Source: Actinomycetes bacterium (GTDB taxonomy: Bacteria > Actinomycetota > Acidimicrobiia > Acidimicrobiales > RAAP-2). From it: DNA of 37,698 nucleotides. The stretch is taken from contig JAJZJC010000027.1 of assembly GCA_021810205.1 (NCBI GenBank), positions 1-37,698 on the forward strand. The letters are read 5' to 3'. This document shows, in pieces, positions 8,121 through 16,373 of this stretch. Made by a program: the position numbers and the translations under genes. The notes beneath the pieces were generated by a model. The model had not been told where the DNA came from. It saw only the letters and a program-made list of their open reading frames with translations, and ran no database searches. Numbering within the stretch: the first letter of the stretch is position 1; each line of letters starts with the position of its first letter.

Positions 8121-9581
8121 ATGCGTCGAGCAGCCTTCACGGCGATCCCCGCCGCCGTCGCCCTCGCTGGTGCCCTTCTGGTCGGTTCTGCCGGCATGCT
8201 CGCGAGGGCCGGCCATCGTGTCGATGAGCTCCATACGCAGCCCTTCGACAAGCGGCACGCTCCAACATCGCAGTACCTGACCGAGGCGCAGTGCCTGGCG
8301 ACCAAGAGTATCCGGCTGCCGTGCTACGACCCGGCACAGCTCCAGACCGCCTACAACGAGCAGCCGCTCTTCGACGCAGGGATCACCGGCAAGGGGCAGA
8401 CGATCGCGATCGTTGACTCGTTCGGCTCGCCGACCATCGGCCACGACCTCGGCGTCTTCGACAAGACCTTCGGTCTCCCGACACCTCCATCGTTCCGTGT
8501 CATCCAGCCAGCAGGGACAGTGCCGCGCTACGACCCGCACACAACAACAATGGTCGGCTGGGCGGGGGAGACCACGCTCGACGTCGAGTGGGCGCACGCG
8601 ATGGCTCCAGGCGCCAACATCTTGCTCGTCGAGACGCCCGTTTCCGAGACGGAAGGGACAGCGGGGTTTCCCCAGATCGCTGCGGCCGAGACGTACGTCA
8701 TCGACCGGAACCTTGCCGACGTGATCAGCCAGAGCTTCGGCGCCAACGAGCAGACGTTCACCTCTGCGCGCTCGCTCGAGACACTGGGTGCGGCGTACGT
8801 GGAAGCCCAGTCGCGAAAGATCACGGTGCTCGCCGCGACGGGCGACACAGGGGCGACCGCTCCGCTCACAGCCACAGAGGTGAACTATTCGCAGACGCCG
8901 GCAGTCACATGGCCTGCGAGCGATCCGCTCGTCACCGCCGTCGGCGGAACCCAGCTGACCCTGAACGCGGCCGGGCAGCGGACCGCGCCCGACCGAGCGT
9001 GGAACGACAGTTACGACGCCACGGTGAACGAATTCGTCTTCGGCACACCCTCCCCCCATCCCGACGCCTCAGGCGGGGGACTCTCCGCTGTCTACGCGCG
9101 GCCTTCCTACCAAGACGGCGTCTCGGGCGTCGTGAGCGATCACCGCGGGGTTCCTGACATCTCGATGAGTGCAGCGTGCTCGGGTCTGGTCGACACCTAC
9201 CAGAGCTTCCCGGGCACGACACCGGCCGGGTGGTACTACGTGTGCGGCACCAGCGAGGCGACGCCGCTGTTCGCCGGGATCGTCGCGCTTGCCGACCAAG
9301 TGGCCCGTCATCCCCTTGGCGTGATCAACCCTGCCCTCTACGCGATGGCCGCGGCGCACGACCCTGGCATCGTCCCGGTGACTCAGGGCGACAACACCGT
9401 GTCGTTCGAGGAGGGCGGCACTCAGCACACGGTGAACGGCTATGCCGCGACGTCTGGTTACAGCCTGGTGACTGGGCTCGGGACCGTCGACGCGGCACTG
9501 TTCGTCCCCGAATTGGCCCACACCGCGGCGGTTGTGGGCACACGGGTGACATACGCGTTCCTTCCCCCGGGCGCCGGGTAG
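8121..9581 (+). CDS. Secreted S53 family (sedolisin-type) peptidase
   Basis: Signal-like N-terminus; GETTLDVEWAHAMAPGANILLVETP and CGTSEATPLFAGIVAL S53 motifs. Confidence 0.9.
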   Translation: MRRAAFTAIPAAVALAGALLVGSAGMLARAGHRVDELHTQPFDKRHAPTSQYLTEAQCLATKSIRLPCYDPAQLQTAYNEQPLFDAGITGKGQTIAIVDSFGSPTIGHDLGVFDKTFGLPTPPSFRVIQPAGTVPRYDPHTTTMVGWAGETTLDVEWAHAMAPGANILLVETPVSETEGTAGFPQIAAAETYVIDRNLADVISQSFGANEQTFTSARSLETLGAAYVEAQSRKITVLAATGDTGATAPLTATEVNYSQTPAVTWPASDPLVTAVGGTQLTLNAAGQRTAPDRAWNDSYDATVNEFVFGTPSPHPDASGGGLSAVYARPSYQDGVSGVVSDHRGVPDISMSAACSGLVDTYQSFPGTTPAGWYYVCGTSEATPLFAGIVALADQVARHPLGVINPALYAMAAAHDPGIVPVTQGDNTVSFEEGGTQHTVNGYAATSGYSLVTGLGTVDAALFVPELAHTAAVVGTRVTYAFLPPGAG

Positions 9582-9635
9582 ACGTCGAGGGGTCGGGGCA
9601 GGGAAGGCCTGGCGCGGGGCGGCCAGAGTGCCGGC

Positions 9636-11228
9636 TCAGATGTCGGTCGGCCGTGCACCGCGGCTGCCGATCTGCTCTTCGATCCGTTCGGGCTCCGTTT
9701 GCCAGTGCCAGCCCGCCGCCGCCGCCGGCGGCTCGAGCGGGCAGTCGGGGCCGAGGAGCCCCTGGACGGCTTCCTCGAGCTCGCGCGGGGTTGATGCCCC
9801 CACGCAGGTGATGGTGCCGTCCTCGTCGACGAGGATGTTCGTCGGCACGCCCCGCACCCCGAGCTGTTCGACGAGCTCACCTTCCTCGTCGACGAGCACC
9901 ACGCCGTTCACGCCCCACAGCTCGCAGAATGTGCGCGCCTCCTTGTAGGCGTTCACACCCTCCCACACGTTCACCAGGATGATCTCCAGGCCTGACCGGC
10001 CTGCACGTCGGCGCAGATCTTCGATGACCGGCGCTTCCGCGTTGCACGGGCCTCACCAACTGGCGAAGACGTTGATGACGTATTTCTTTCCGGCCCACTC
10101 CCCCAGATCGTGCAACTCCTTCGTCCACAGATCGGGCAGCCGGAGCGCCGGCATCTTCGAACCCACCATCGGATGGGTCGTCTCGATGACTCGGGTGGCG
10201 GGAGGACCCTCGAGGAGGTCCTCGGCGACCGTGATCGTGCCGCTGCCAGCGTTCGCCACCAGGATGCGGCCGGGATGCAGTGGGTCTTCGCACACCCCGC
10301 CAGGAGCGGTGCCCACGGGGATCCTGGACCACTCGACACCGTCGAGGCCCATCACGCTCACCGATCCGTCGCCGCGATTGGCCACGTAGAGCCGGTCGTC
10401 GCGCCCACCGACCGCCAGTCCGACAGGGGCATTCGGCACCGGCATCTCGGCAACCTTTTCGAGCTGGCGCCCGTCGATCCGGGTCACGGTGCTCGCCAGC
10501 GAGTCGGCGATGAACACGTGCCCCGTCGTGCGCTGGACACCGACGGCACAGGGACCCGCGAGAAGCGGGAGCGTGCCGAGGATGTCGAGAGTCTCGGCAT
10601 CCACGACGGTCACCGTCGACGCGACGAAGTTGACACAGTAGACGCGCCCGACCTCGAGGTCCGAGGCGATCGCGCCGGCGCCGAGCTCTGCCTCGACGAC
10701 GCCGATCCGCTCGCAAGTATCGAGGTCGATGACGCTCATCGTCGAGCCGATGGCGTCGCCCGAGTACAGTCGACGGCGTGCGACGTCGATGCACAGGCCG
10801 GCTGGATAGTTGCCAACCGGGATCGTGCCCGAGATCGTGTGGGTGTCCGCGTCGATCACCGAGACCTGGTCGGAGCGCGCGTCGGCCGTGAAGACCTTCC
10901 CGGTACGGTCGTCGACGGCGATGTCGATCGGCTCGCCACCGACGGGAATCGTGGCGACGACCTGCAGATCGTCGGGCTCGACGACGGTGACGGCGTTCGA
11001 TCTCGAGCACGCTACGTAGATGAGCCCCGTCCTCGGATCCACGACAACACCTTCAGGATCGAGCCCGACAGGCACTTCGCCCAGCACTCGATAGGCCCGG
11101 CCCTCGCCGCCGGTGTCGACGCGACACGAAGGTCCACCCTCGACGACAACGGGCTCGACGACAACGGGCGCGTCTCCGCGCGTCTGCGCGGCGAGATCGT
11201 GCTGTGACTCGTCGGGCCGGCCTGACAT
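9636..11228 (-). CDS. Candidate selenoprotein: YVTN/beta-propeller + C-terminal TlpA/ResA-type thioredoxin domain with W-U-G-P-C (UGA at 10055-10053)
   Basis: ORFs 11348..10053 and 9974..9636 are in the same frame; ...NVFASW-TGA-GPCNAEAPVIEDLRRRAGRSGLEIILVNVWEG...GVRGVPTNILVDEDG. TGA replaces the first Cys of CGPC; cis-Pro region present; AAGGAGG Shine-Dalgarno before ATG at 11228. Sec would be residue 392 of ~530. Confidence 0.88.
9998..10052 (-). promoter_or_regulatory. Putative bacterial SECIS hairpin immediately 3' of the UGA
   Basis: mRNA: UGA-GGCC-cg-UGC-a-ACG-cggaa-GCGC-c-GGUC-AUCGAA-GAUC-u-GCGC-cga-CGU-GCA-GGCC; ~18 bp (one G-U) in colinear segments, GGUC 24-27 nt after the UGA. Paired by eye. 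Confidence 0.55.
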
Positions 11229-11482
11229 GCAGCTCCTCCTTGGATCCAGCACTCGTCGTACCCGGCGATTGCGCGGAGGAACCGAATGCGGCTGGCGCAC
11301 AGTACCTCGGCGCCAGGCTGCGGGTGGTGCGTTCCGATGTGCACTCAACCGCGCGCGCCGGATCTCCGAGAGTTGTCTCCGAGTGAGCTTCCCGCGCTGG
11401 CGGCGTGGCGGCAGCGCGCCATGCCGACGCGTGGGTACCGCCGAGGTGCACGACCTGCCGGTGTCCGCCTACGCTCCACGCC

Positions 11483-11578
11483 GGAGGTGTCCAGGCGCCT
11501 GGTGGGCCTCCCCGCCTTCAAAGCGGGTGGGACGGGTGATCCCCGTCCGGCGGGTTCGATTCCCGTCCACCTCCGCCA
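11483..11578 (+). tRNA. selC: tRNA-Sec (anticodon TCA)
   Basis: GGAGGTG...CACCTCC acceptor, anticodon arm CCCGC-CTTCAAA-GCGGG (TCA at 11518-11520), long variable arm GGACGGG-TGATC-CCCGTCC, T-arm GCGGG-TTCGATT-CCCGT, discriminator G and encoded CCA. Confidence 0.93.
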
Positions 11579-11630
11579 ATTCGCCCACCGCGAGGGGCCG
11601 GCTCGACCGGCGACCGTGCCACCGCGCCGC

Positions 11631-11653
11631 ACCCGTGCAACGTTGGCACGGGT
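11631..11653 (+). terminator. Possible terminator downstream of the tRNA-Sec gene
   Basis: acccgtgc-aacgttg-gcacgggt, perfect 8-bp stem; no T-tract. Confidence 0.3.
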
Positions 11654-11689
11654 CCGCCAGCTGCCACGCAACCTGCCAACGGTACATCG

Positions 11690-11703
11690 CGAACACATGT
11701 TCG
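11690..11703. promoter_or_regulatory. Putative LexA/SOS box CGAAC-acat-GTTCG
   Basis: Exact CGAAC-N4-GTTCG core as in actinobacterial/Gram-positive LexA sites, upstream of a DNA-repair gene group. Confidence 0.6.
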
Positions 11704-11785
11704 GTGCGTAGCCCTGGATGTCAACCCAGTGGGCGAGGCTGCAAGGGCTACGAGCGAGCTGGCGTTGGCACGTATAGTGCACCTG

Positions 11786-11801
11786 CCCCCCGCAAGGGGG
11801 G
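11786..11801 (+). other. CCCCCC-GCAA-GGGGGG hairpin (GNRA tetraloop) in the leader of the Zn-ribbon microprotein gene
   Basis: Perfect 6-bp G-C stem closed by GCAA, just downstream of a TATAGT -10-like hexamer at 11773-11778. Confidence 0.4.
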
Positions 11802-11859
11802 TCGGTTCGCTGAGGGGCGACCGCGAGATGCAACCAGCTTCGATGCACGAAGGAGCCAC

Positions 11860-12018
11860 ATGACCAGTCAGTCGGGGATGCAATCGCCGACGATCTGGCG
11901 GTGTGAGGGCTGCGGTGCCCTCGTCCACCCGGCCGACGCGGACGTGGCCGTCGCGTGGTGCCTGCGGTGCCGCAGGGTGGTGCGTGCAGTCGAGGACGGC
12001 GCCCGACGCCCGGCCTGA
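11860..12018 (+). CDS. Small zinc-ribbon-like protein (52 aa)
   Basis: ATG with upstream AAGGAG; MTSQSGMQSPTIWRCEGCGALVHPADADVAVAWCLRCRRVVRAVEDGARRPA with two CxxC knuckles. Confidence 0.6.
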   Translation: MTSQSGMQSPTIWRCEGCGALVHPADADVAVAWCLRCRRVVRAVEDGARRPA

Positions 12019-12134
12019 CGCCGGCCGGCCGTCGACGGGGCTCTGCCACCGCCTCGTCTGTCTCGCGCCCTGCTGTCGCCCGGCGCCACCCGGCGGCGAG
12101 AGAGCTCGCAGCCGCCGCCGCGCGCGGCGCGGTC

Positions 12135-12638
12135 GTGCGAGATGTGCTGGGGGAGGGTCTCGACGTCGTGTTCTGCGGCATCAACCCCGGCCGTTGGTCG
12201 GGCGCGGTCGGGCACCACTTCGCGCATCCGGGCAACCGATTCTGGAAGGCGCTCTACCACTCCGGCTTCACCGACGAAGAGCTCTCGCCCGAAGACGAGC
12301 GCCGGCTCCTCGACTTGCACTTGGGGATCACGAACCTGGTCCGGCGCACGACGGCGACGGCCGCCGAGCTCACGGACGACGAGCTCCGGCGCGCAGCGGT
12401 ACGACTGGAGCGGAAGCTGCGCAGGTTGTCACCCAACGCACTGGCGATACTGGGGCTCGGTGCGTACCGCACGGCCTTCGGGCGCCCCCGTGCGACGCTC
12501 GGGCTGCAACCCGAGCGCGTCGCGGCTTGCCCCGTATGGGTACTGCCGAACCCAAGCGGCCTCCAGGCGACCTATGGCCTCGAGCGCATCGTGGCAGAGA
12601 TGGCGGCCTTGCGTCGCGCCGTTCGTGCTGGCGAATGA
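12135..12638 (+). CDS. mug: G:T/U mismatch-specific DNA glycosylase (Mug/TDG-like UDG)
   Basis: [42 protein letters not shown]...[13 protein letters not shown]; start uncertain (listed ORF begins at 11955). Confidence 0.88.
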   Translation: MRDVLGEGLDVVFCGINPGRWSGAVGHHFAHPGNRFWKALYHSGFTDEELSPEDERRLLDLHLGITNLVRRTTATAAELTDDELRRAAVRLERKLRRLSPNALAILGLGAYRTAFGRPRATLGLQPERVAACPVWVLPNPSGLQATYGLERIVAEMAALRRAVRAGE

Positions 12639-13440
12639 CCTATGCCTGATACGGGTAGTCCGCCGCCATGAGCGAGCAGCGAACGACGGCGTCGGGACGA
12701 GCGACGCGGCGAGCCAAGAGCCCGAAGGATCGGTGCGCCCCGGATCGGCGCGTGCCACTGGGGCATCGCGGCGCTCGGGCACCGCCCCCTCGCGCAGGGT
12801 GGCCCAACGCGCGGGCAACGCACCCATCTTCGTTGTCCACCAGCACGCAGCGCGCCGGCTCCACTACGACGTCCGTCTCGAAGCCGGCGGTGTGCTGAAG
12901 TCCTGGGCGGTGCCCAAGGGTCCGTCTGCCGACCCCGGGGTCAAGCGACTTGCGGTACGTACCGAGGACCACCCCGTGGAGTACGCCGAATTCGAAGGCG
13001 TCATCCCTGCAGGCGAGTACGGCGGTGGGGAGGTCATCGTGTGGGACACCGGGACCTATCGGAACCTGACCGAGCGCCGCGGTGAGCCGGTGCCCGTCGC
13101 CGACGCGGTGGCACGCGGGCATGTGGCGGTCTGGCTCGACGGGCAGAAGCTTGGCGGCGGGTATGCGTTCACTCGACTGCCGGCAAGACCGCAGGACAGG
13201 GGATCCGGGGATTCCTGGCTGATGGTCAAGATGCGCGACGACGCCGTGCCCCAGCTGGCGAGCTCACATGCCATCGAGACAGGCGCCTCCGTGCGCACGG
13301 GTCGCACCCTTGCAGACGTCGCGGCCGATCCAACCGCCAAGGGATGGCGATCGAAGCGCACCAACGACACCAGTCGCGGCGCCGCGAGCAACGGCACCGC
13401 CTCCGGGACCCGCGGCGGCGGGACCGTGGCTCTTCGATGA
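12625..13440 (+). CDS. LigD-type 3'-phosphoesterase domain protein
   Basis: [33 protein letters not shown]...[25 protein letters not shown]; start uncertain (12625 GTG or later, e.g. 12733). Confidence 0.82.
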   Translation: MLANDLCLIRVVRRHERAANDGVGTSDAASQEPEGSVRPGSARATGASRRSGTAPSRRVAQRAGNAPIFVVHQHAARRLHYDVRLEAGGVLKSWAVPKGPSADPGVKRLAVRTEDHPVEYAEFEGVIPAGEYGGGEVIVWDTGTYRNLTERRGEPVPVADAVARGHVAVWLDGQKLGGGYAFTRLPARPQDRGSGDSWLMVKMRDDAVPQLASSHAIETGASVRTGRTLADVAADPTAKGWRSKRTNDTSRGAASNGTASGTRGGGTVALR

Positions 13441-13456
13441 TGGGCTGTCGCCGACG

Positions 13457-14491
13457 GTGACGGAGGGGCTCGACTCGCTTGCGGCCGCAGAGCGGCGCCT
13501 GCTGCGGCCGGCCTGCCACCCTCACTGGGTCGCGCCGATGCTCGCTACCCTCACGGACCGCCCCTTCTCCGACCCCACATGGGTCTACGAGCGTAAACTC
13601 GACGGGGAGCGCTGCGTCGCCTACAAGCGCGGCAACGACGTGCGGCTCCTCTCGCGTACTCGGCGATCGCTGAACGCGACCTATCCCGAGCTCGTCGACG
13701 CGATTGCAGCACAAGGAGCCGGCGACATGGTCGTCGATGGCGAGGTCGTCGCCTTCGCAGGGAGCCAGACCAGCTTCTCGCGCCTCCAGAAACGCCTTGG
13801 CATCTCCGACGAGGTGCGGGCGCGCCACAGCCCTGTGCGGGTCCACTACTACCTCTTCGACGTCGTCCACCTCGGCGGCTACGACCTGACCGCGTTGTCG
13901 TTGCGGGCGCGAAAGGCGTTGCTGCGCCGCGCCGTGCGCTTCGAGGAGCCGATCCGCTACACCCCACATCGCAATGAGGACGGAGAGTCCCTCTTCGCCG
14001 ACGCGTGTGCCAGGGGATGGGAGGGGCTCATCGCCAAGCGAGCAGCCGCGCCCTATGTCTCCCGGCGCTCCCCGGCGTGGCTCAAGTTCAAGTGCGCCGC
14101 AGCCCAGGAGATGGTCGTCGGGGGCTTCACCGAGCCCTCCGGTACGCGCATCGGGATCGGCGCCCTGCTCGTCGGCTACCACGAGGACGGCGTGCTCCGC
14201 TACGCGGGCAAGGTCGGCACGGGGTACCCGGGGGCGGTGCTGGGGAACCTGCGACGGCTGCTCGATGCCCTCGTGCGGCCGTCGTCGCCCTTCGCAGGTT
14301 CGGTGCTCGAGCGCGGGGTGCACTGGATAGAGCCCCAGCTCGTGGTCGAAGTGGCCTTCACCGAGTGGACGCCCGATGGCAAGCTCCGGCATCCCCGCTT
14401 CGTCGGCGTGCGCACCGACAAGGCACCGGCCGACGTGCGTCGAGAGCGCCCGCGGGCGTACCCCGGGGCTCGTGTGCGCGCGCGGGCATAA
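13457..14491 (+). CDS. ATP-dependent DNA ligase (LigD ligase-domain type)
   Basis: PMLATLTDRPFSDPTWVYERKLDGERCVAYKRG (ExKxDG), DGEVVAF, FDVVHLGG, EGLIAKR, WLKFKC; frame offset from the phosphoesterase ORF; start uncertain. Confidence 0.9.
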   Translation: MTEGLDSLAAAERRLLRPACHPHWVAPMLATLTDRPFSDPTWVYERKLDGERCVAYKRGNDVRLLSRTRRSLNATYPELVDAIAAQGAGDMVVDGEVVAFAGSQTSFSRLQKRLGISDEVRARHSPVRVHYYLFDVVHLGGYDLTALSLRARKALLRRAVRFEEPIRYTPHRNEDGESLFADACARGWEGLIAKRAAAPYVSRRSPAWLKFKCAAAQEMVVGGFTEPSGTRIGIGALLVGYHEDGVLRYAGKVGTGYPGAVLGNLRRLLDALVRPSSPFAGSVLERGVHWIEPQLVVEVAFTEWTPDGKLRHPRFVGVRTDKAPADVRRERPRAYPGARVRARA

Positions 14492-14497
14492 CGTGAG

Positions 14498-14905
14498 GTG
14501 ACGAACGTGACGCACGACGCGAAGGGCGGGAAGCCAATGGGTCATTACCACGAGGTCTCTGCCGAGATCGGTGCCCCGTACCGGGAGCTACGCGAGCTCG
14601 TCCCCGACGTGATCGCCGGCTACGCGGCCTTGCACCGTGCCGCGATGGGCGACGGCGCGCTGCCCTCCCTCCACAAGGAGCTGATCGCGCTCGCCATCGC
14701 GGTCACCCGGGAGTGCGACGGCTGCATCGCTTCCCACGCGCGCGGCGCGGTGCGCCGGGGCGCCACGCGGGCCCAGGTCGCCGAGACGATCGGGGTGGCC
14801 ATCTTGATGAACGGGGGACCGGGCACGGTGTTCGGCCCGCGGGCGCTTGCCGCGTTCGACGAGTTCTCGACCGACGCGGCCGAAGGTGGCGCCCCCGCTC
14901 GCTGA
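14498..14905 (+). CDS. Carboxymuconolactone decarboxylase/AhpD-like protein
   Basis: LHKELIALAIAVTRECDGCIASHARGAVRRGATRAQVAETIGVAILMNGGP. Confidence 0.88.
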   Translation: MTNVTHDAKGGKPMGHYHEVSAEIGAPYRELRELVPDVIAGYAALHRAAMGDGALPSLHKELIALAIAVTRECDGCIASHARGAVRRGATRAQVAETIGVAILMNGGPGTVFGPRALAAFDEFSTDAAEGGAPAR

Positions 14906-14961
14906 GTCCTGGCGCCGGGCCAAGGGGGCGGCGTGGTGCCACGTTTCGGTAGGGTGCCAGC

Positions 14962-15873
14962 GTGCGACTCGTGACCTTCATCGGACCCGACGAGACCCCC
15001 GCTGGTCCGGCGACACGTCAGCGAACCGGTGTGGTGGTCGGCGACGAGGTCGTAGATCTCACCGATCTCGGCCTCCCCGGCGACATGGCGGCGTTGCTCG
15101 CCCTCGGCGACGATGCGATGGCGCGCGCCTCGTCGGCACGCAGTACGGGTGGGCGCCGCTGGGGTCTCGAGGAGATCGAGCTCTGTGCCCCGGTCACTCT
15201 GCCGCCCAAGATCCTCGCCATTGGCATGAACTACCGGGCGCACGTTGCCGAGATGGGCCACGAGTCGTCCGCGCACCAGTACTGGTTCAACAAGCAGCGC
15301 ACGTGCGTGACGGGCCCCGAGCAGCCGATCGTCATCCCTGCTGTCTCCGAACAGCTCGACTACGAGGGAGAGCTCGGCATCGTCATCGGGCGGCGGGCCA
15401 AGTCCGTGCGCGCCAAGCGTTGGCTCGACGTCGTAGCGGGATTCACGGTCGTGAACGACGTGAGCGTGCGCGACTGGCAGTGGCATTCGCCGACCTTCAC
15501 GATGGGCAAGTCCTTCGACACCCATTGCCCGATGGGACCCTGGATCGTCACGCCCGACGAGGTCGGCGACGTGGGGTCGCTCTCGCTGCGTACCTGGGTG
15601 AACGGCGAGTTGCGCCAGGACGCGTCGACGGCGGACCTCATCTTCAAGCCGGCAGAGATGATCGAGTACTTGACCACCGCCTTCCCGCTCGAGCCTGGTG
15701 ACGTCCTCGCCACCGGCACGCCTTCGGGCGTAGCCGCGGGGATGACTCCGCCGCGATGGCTCCGCGAGGGAGACACCGTGCGTATCGAGGTCGAGGGCAT
15801 CGGAATGCTCGAGAACCCGGTCGTGGCAGAGCGGCAGCCCGCTCCCGCGCCCGACCCGGTGGTGGGCGCCTGA
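14962..15873 (+). CDS. Fumarylacetoacetate hydrolase family protein
   Basis: ILAIGMNYRAHVAEMG...EQLDYEGELGIVIGRRAK...GDVLATGTPSGVAAGMTPPRWLREGDTVRIEVEGIG. Confidence 0.92.
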   Translation: MRLVTFIGPDETPAGPATRQRTGVVVGDEVVDLTDLGLPGDMAALLALGDDAMARASSARSTGGRRWGLEEIELCAPVTLPPKILAIGMNYRAHVAEMGHESSAHQYWFNKQRTCVTGPEQPIVIPAVSEQLDYEGELGIVIGRRAKSVRAKRWLDVVAGFTVVNDVSVRDWQWHSPTFTMGKSFDTHCPMGPWIVTPDEVGDVGSLSLRTWVNGELRQDASTADLIFKPAEMIEYLTTAFPLEPGDVLATGTPSGVAAGMTPPRWLREGDTVRIEVEGIGMLENPVVAERQPAPAPDPVVGA

Positions 15874-15921
15874 TCCGCCCCGGCCGGCCCCCTGCACGGC
15901 CGAGGTGAACCGCACGGCACA

Positions 15922-16326
15922 ATGGAAGGCATGGACGAGGCGGTGAGCGGTGATGTCGAGGTGACAGTGGGCGTCGAGGTGGCCCAGGACGACGGTCGGG
16001 CCATGGCCACGCTGAGCGACGACGAGCGCGCCGGGCGCCTGGCCGCCCTTCAGGGACTCATCGACCTGATGCGCCCAGCGGTGCAGGCCGACGGCGGTGA
16101 CCTCGTGCTGCTGAGCGCGGATGTCGAGACTGGCGTCGTGGAGGTGCAGCTACAAGGTGCGTGCAGCTCGTGCGCCATCAGCTCCGCCACCCTCCAGGGC
16201 GGGGTGGAGCGGATCCTGCGAGACCGTCTGCCGTGGATCACCGAGGTCGGCGGCGGCGTCACAGAAGACATCGACTTCTACGAGAGCGCCACCCTCGGCC
16301 AGGGCGGATACGTCCCTCGGTTCTGA
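15922..16326 (+). CDS. NifU C-terminal (NFU-type) Fe-S scaffold protein
   Basis: MRPAVQADGGDLVLLSADVETGVVEVQLQGACSSCAISSATLQGGVERILRDRLP (CxxC). Confidence 0.88.
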   Translation: MEGMDEAVSGDVEVTVGVEVAQDDGRAMATLSDDERAGRLAALQGLIDLMRPAVQADGGDLVLLSADVETGVVEVQLQGACSSCAISSATLQGGVERILRDRLPWITEVGGGVTEDIDFYESATLGQGGYVPRF

Positions 16327-16373
16327 CGCTGCCCTGAGCGGGGTCGCTCTGCTCGAGGTTGCGCAGAGCGACG

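Noticed and set aside
8121-9581. Short propeptide of the S53 peptidase as an unusual feature
   Set aside because: The compact N-terminus seems common among actinobacterial S53 homologs I recall, so it is not strong evidence of novelty.
9636-11348. Interpretation as a pseudogene split by a nonsense mutation
   Set aside because: The single stop falls exactly on the catalytic Cys of CGPC, both sides are intact and in frame, and a tRNA-Sec gene is adjacent; sequencing error cannot be fully excluded but is less likely.
14498-14905. Second selenoprotein (AhpD-like family can contain Sec)
   Set aside because: The CDGC motif is encoded with normal Cys codons and there is no internal TGA; no other redox motif in the window showed an in-frame TGA.
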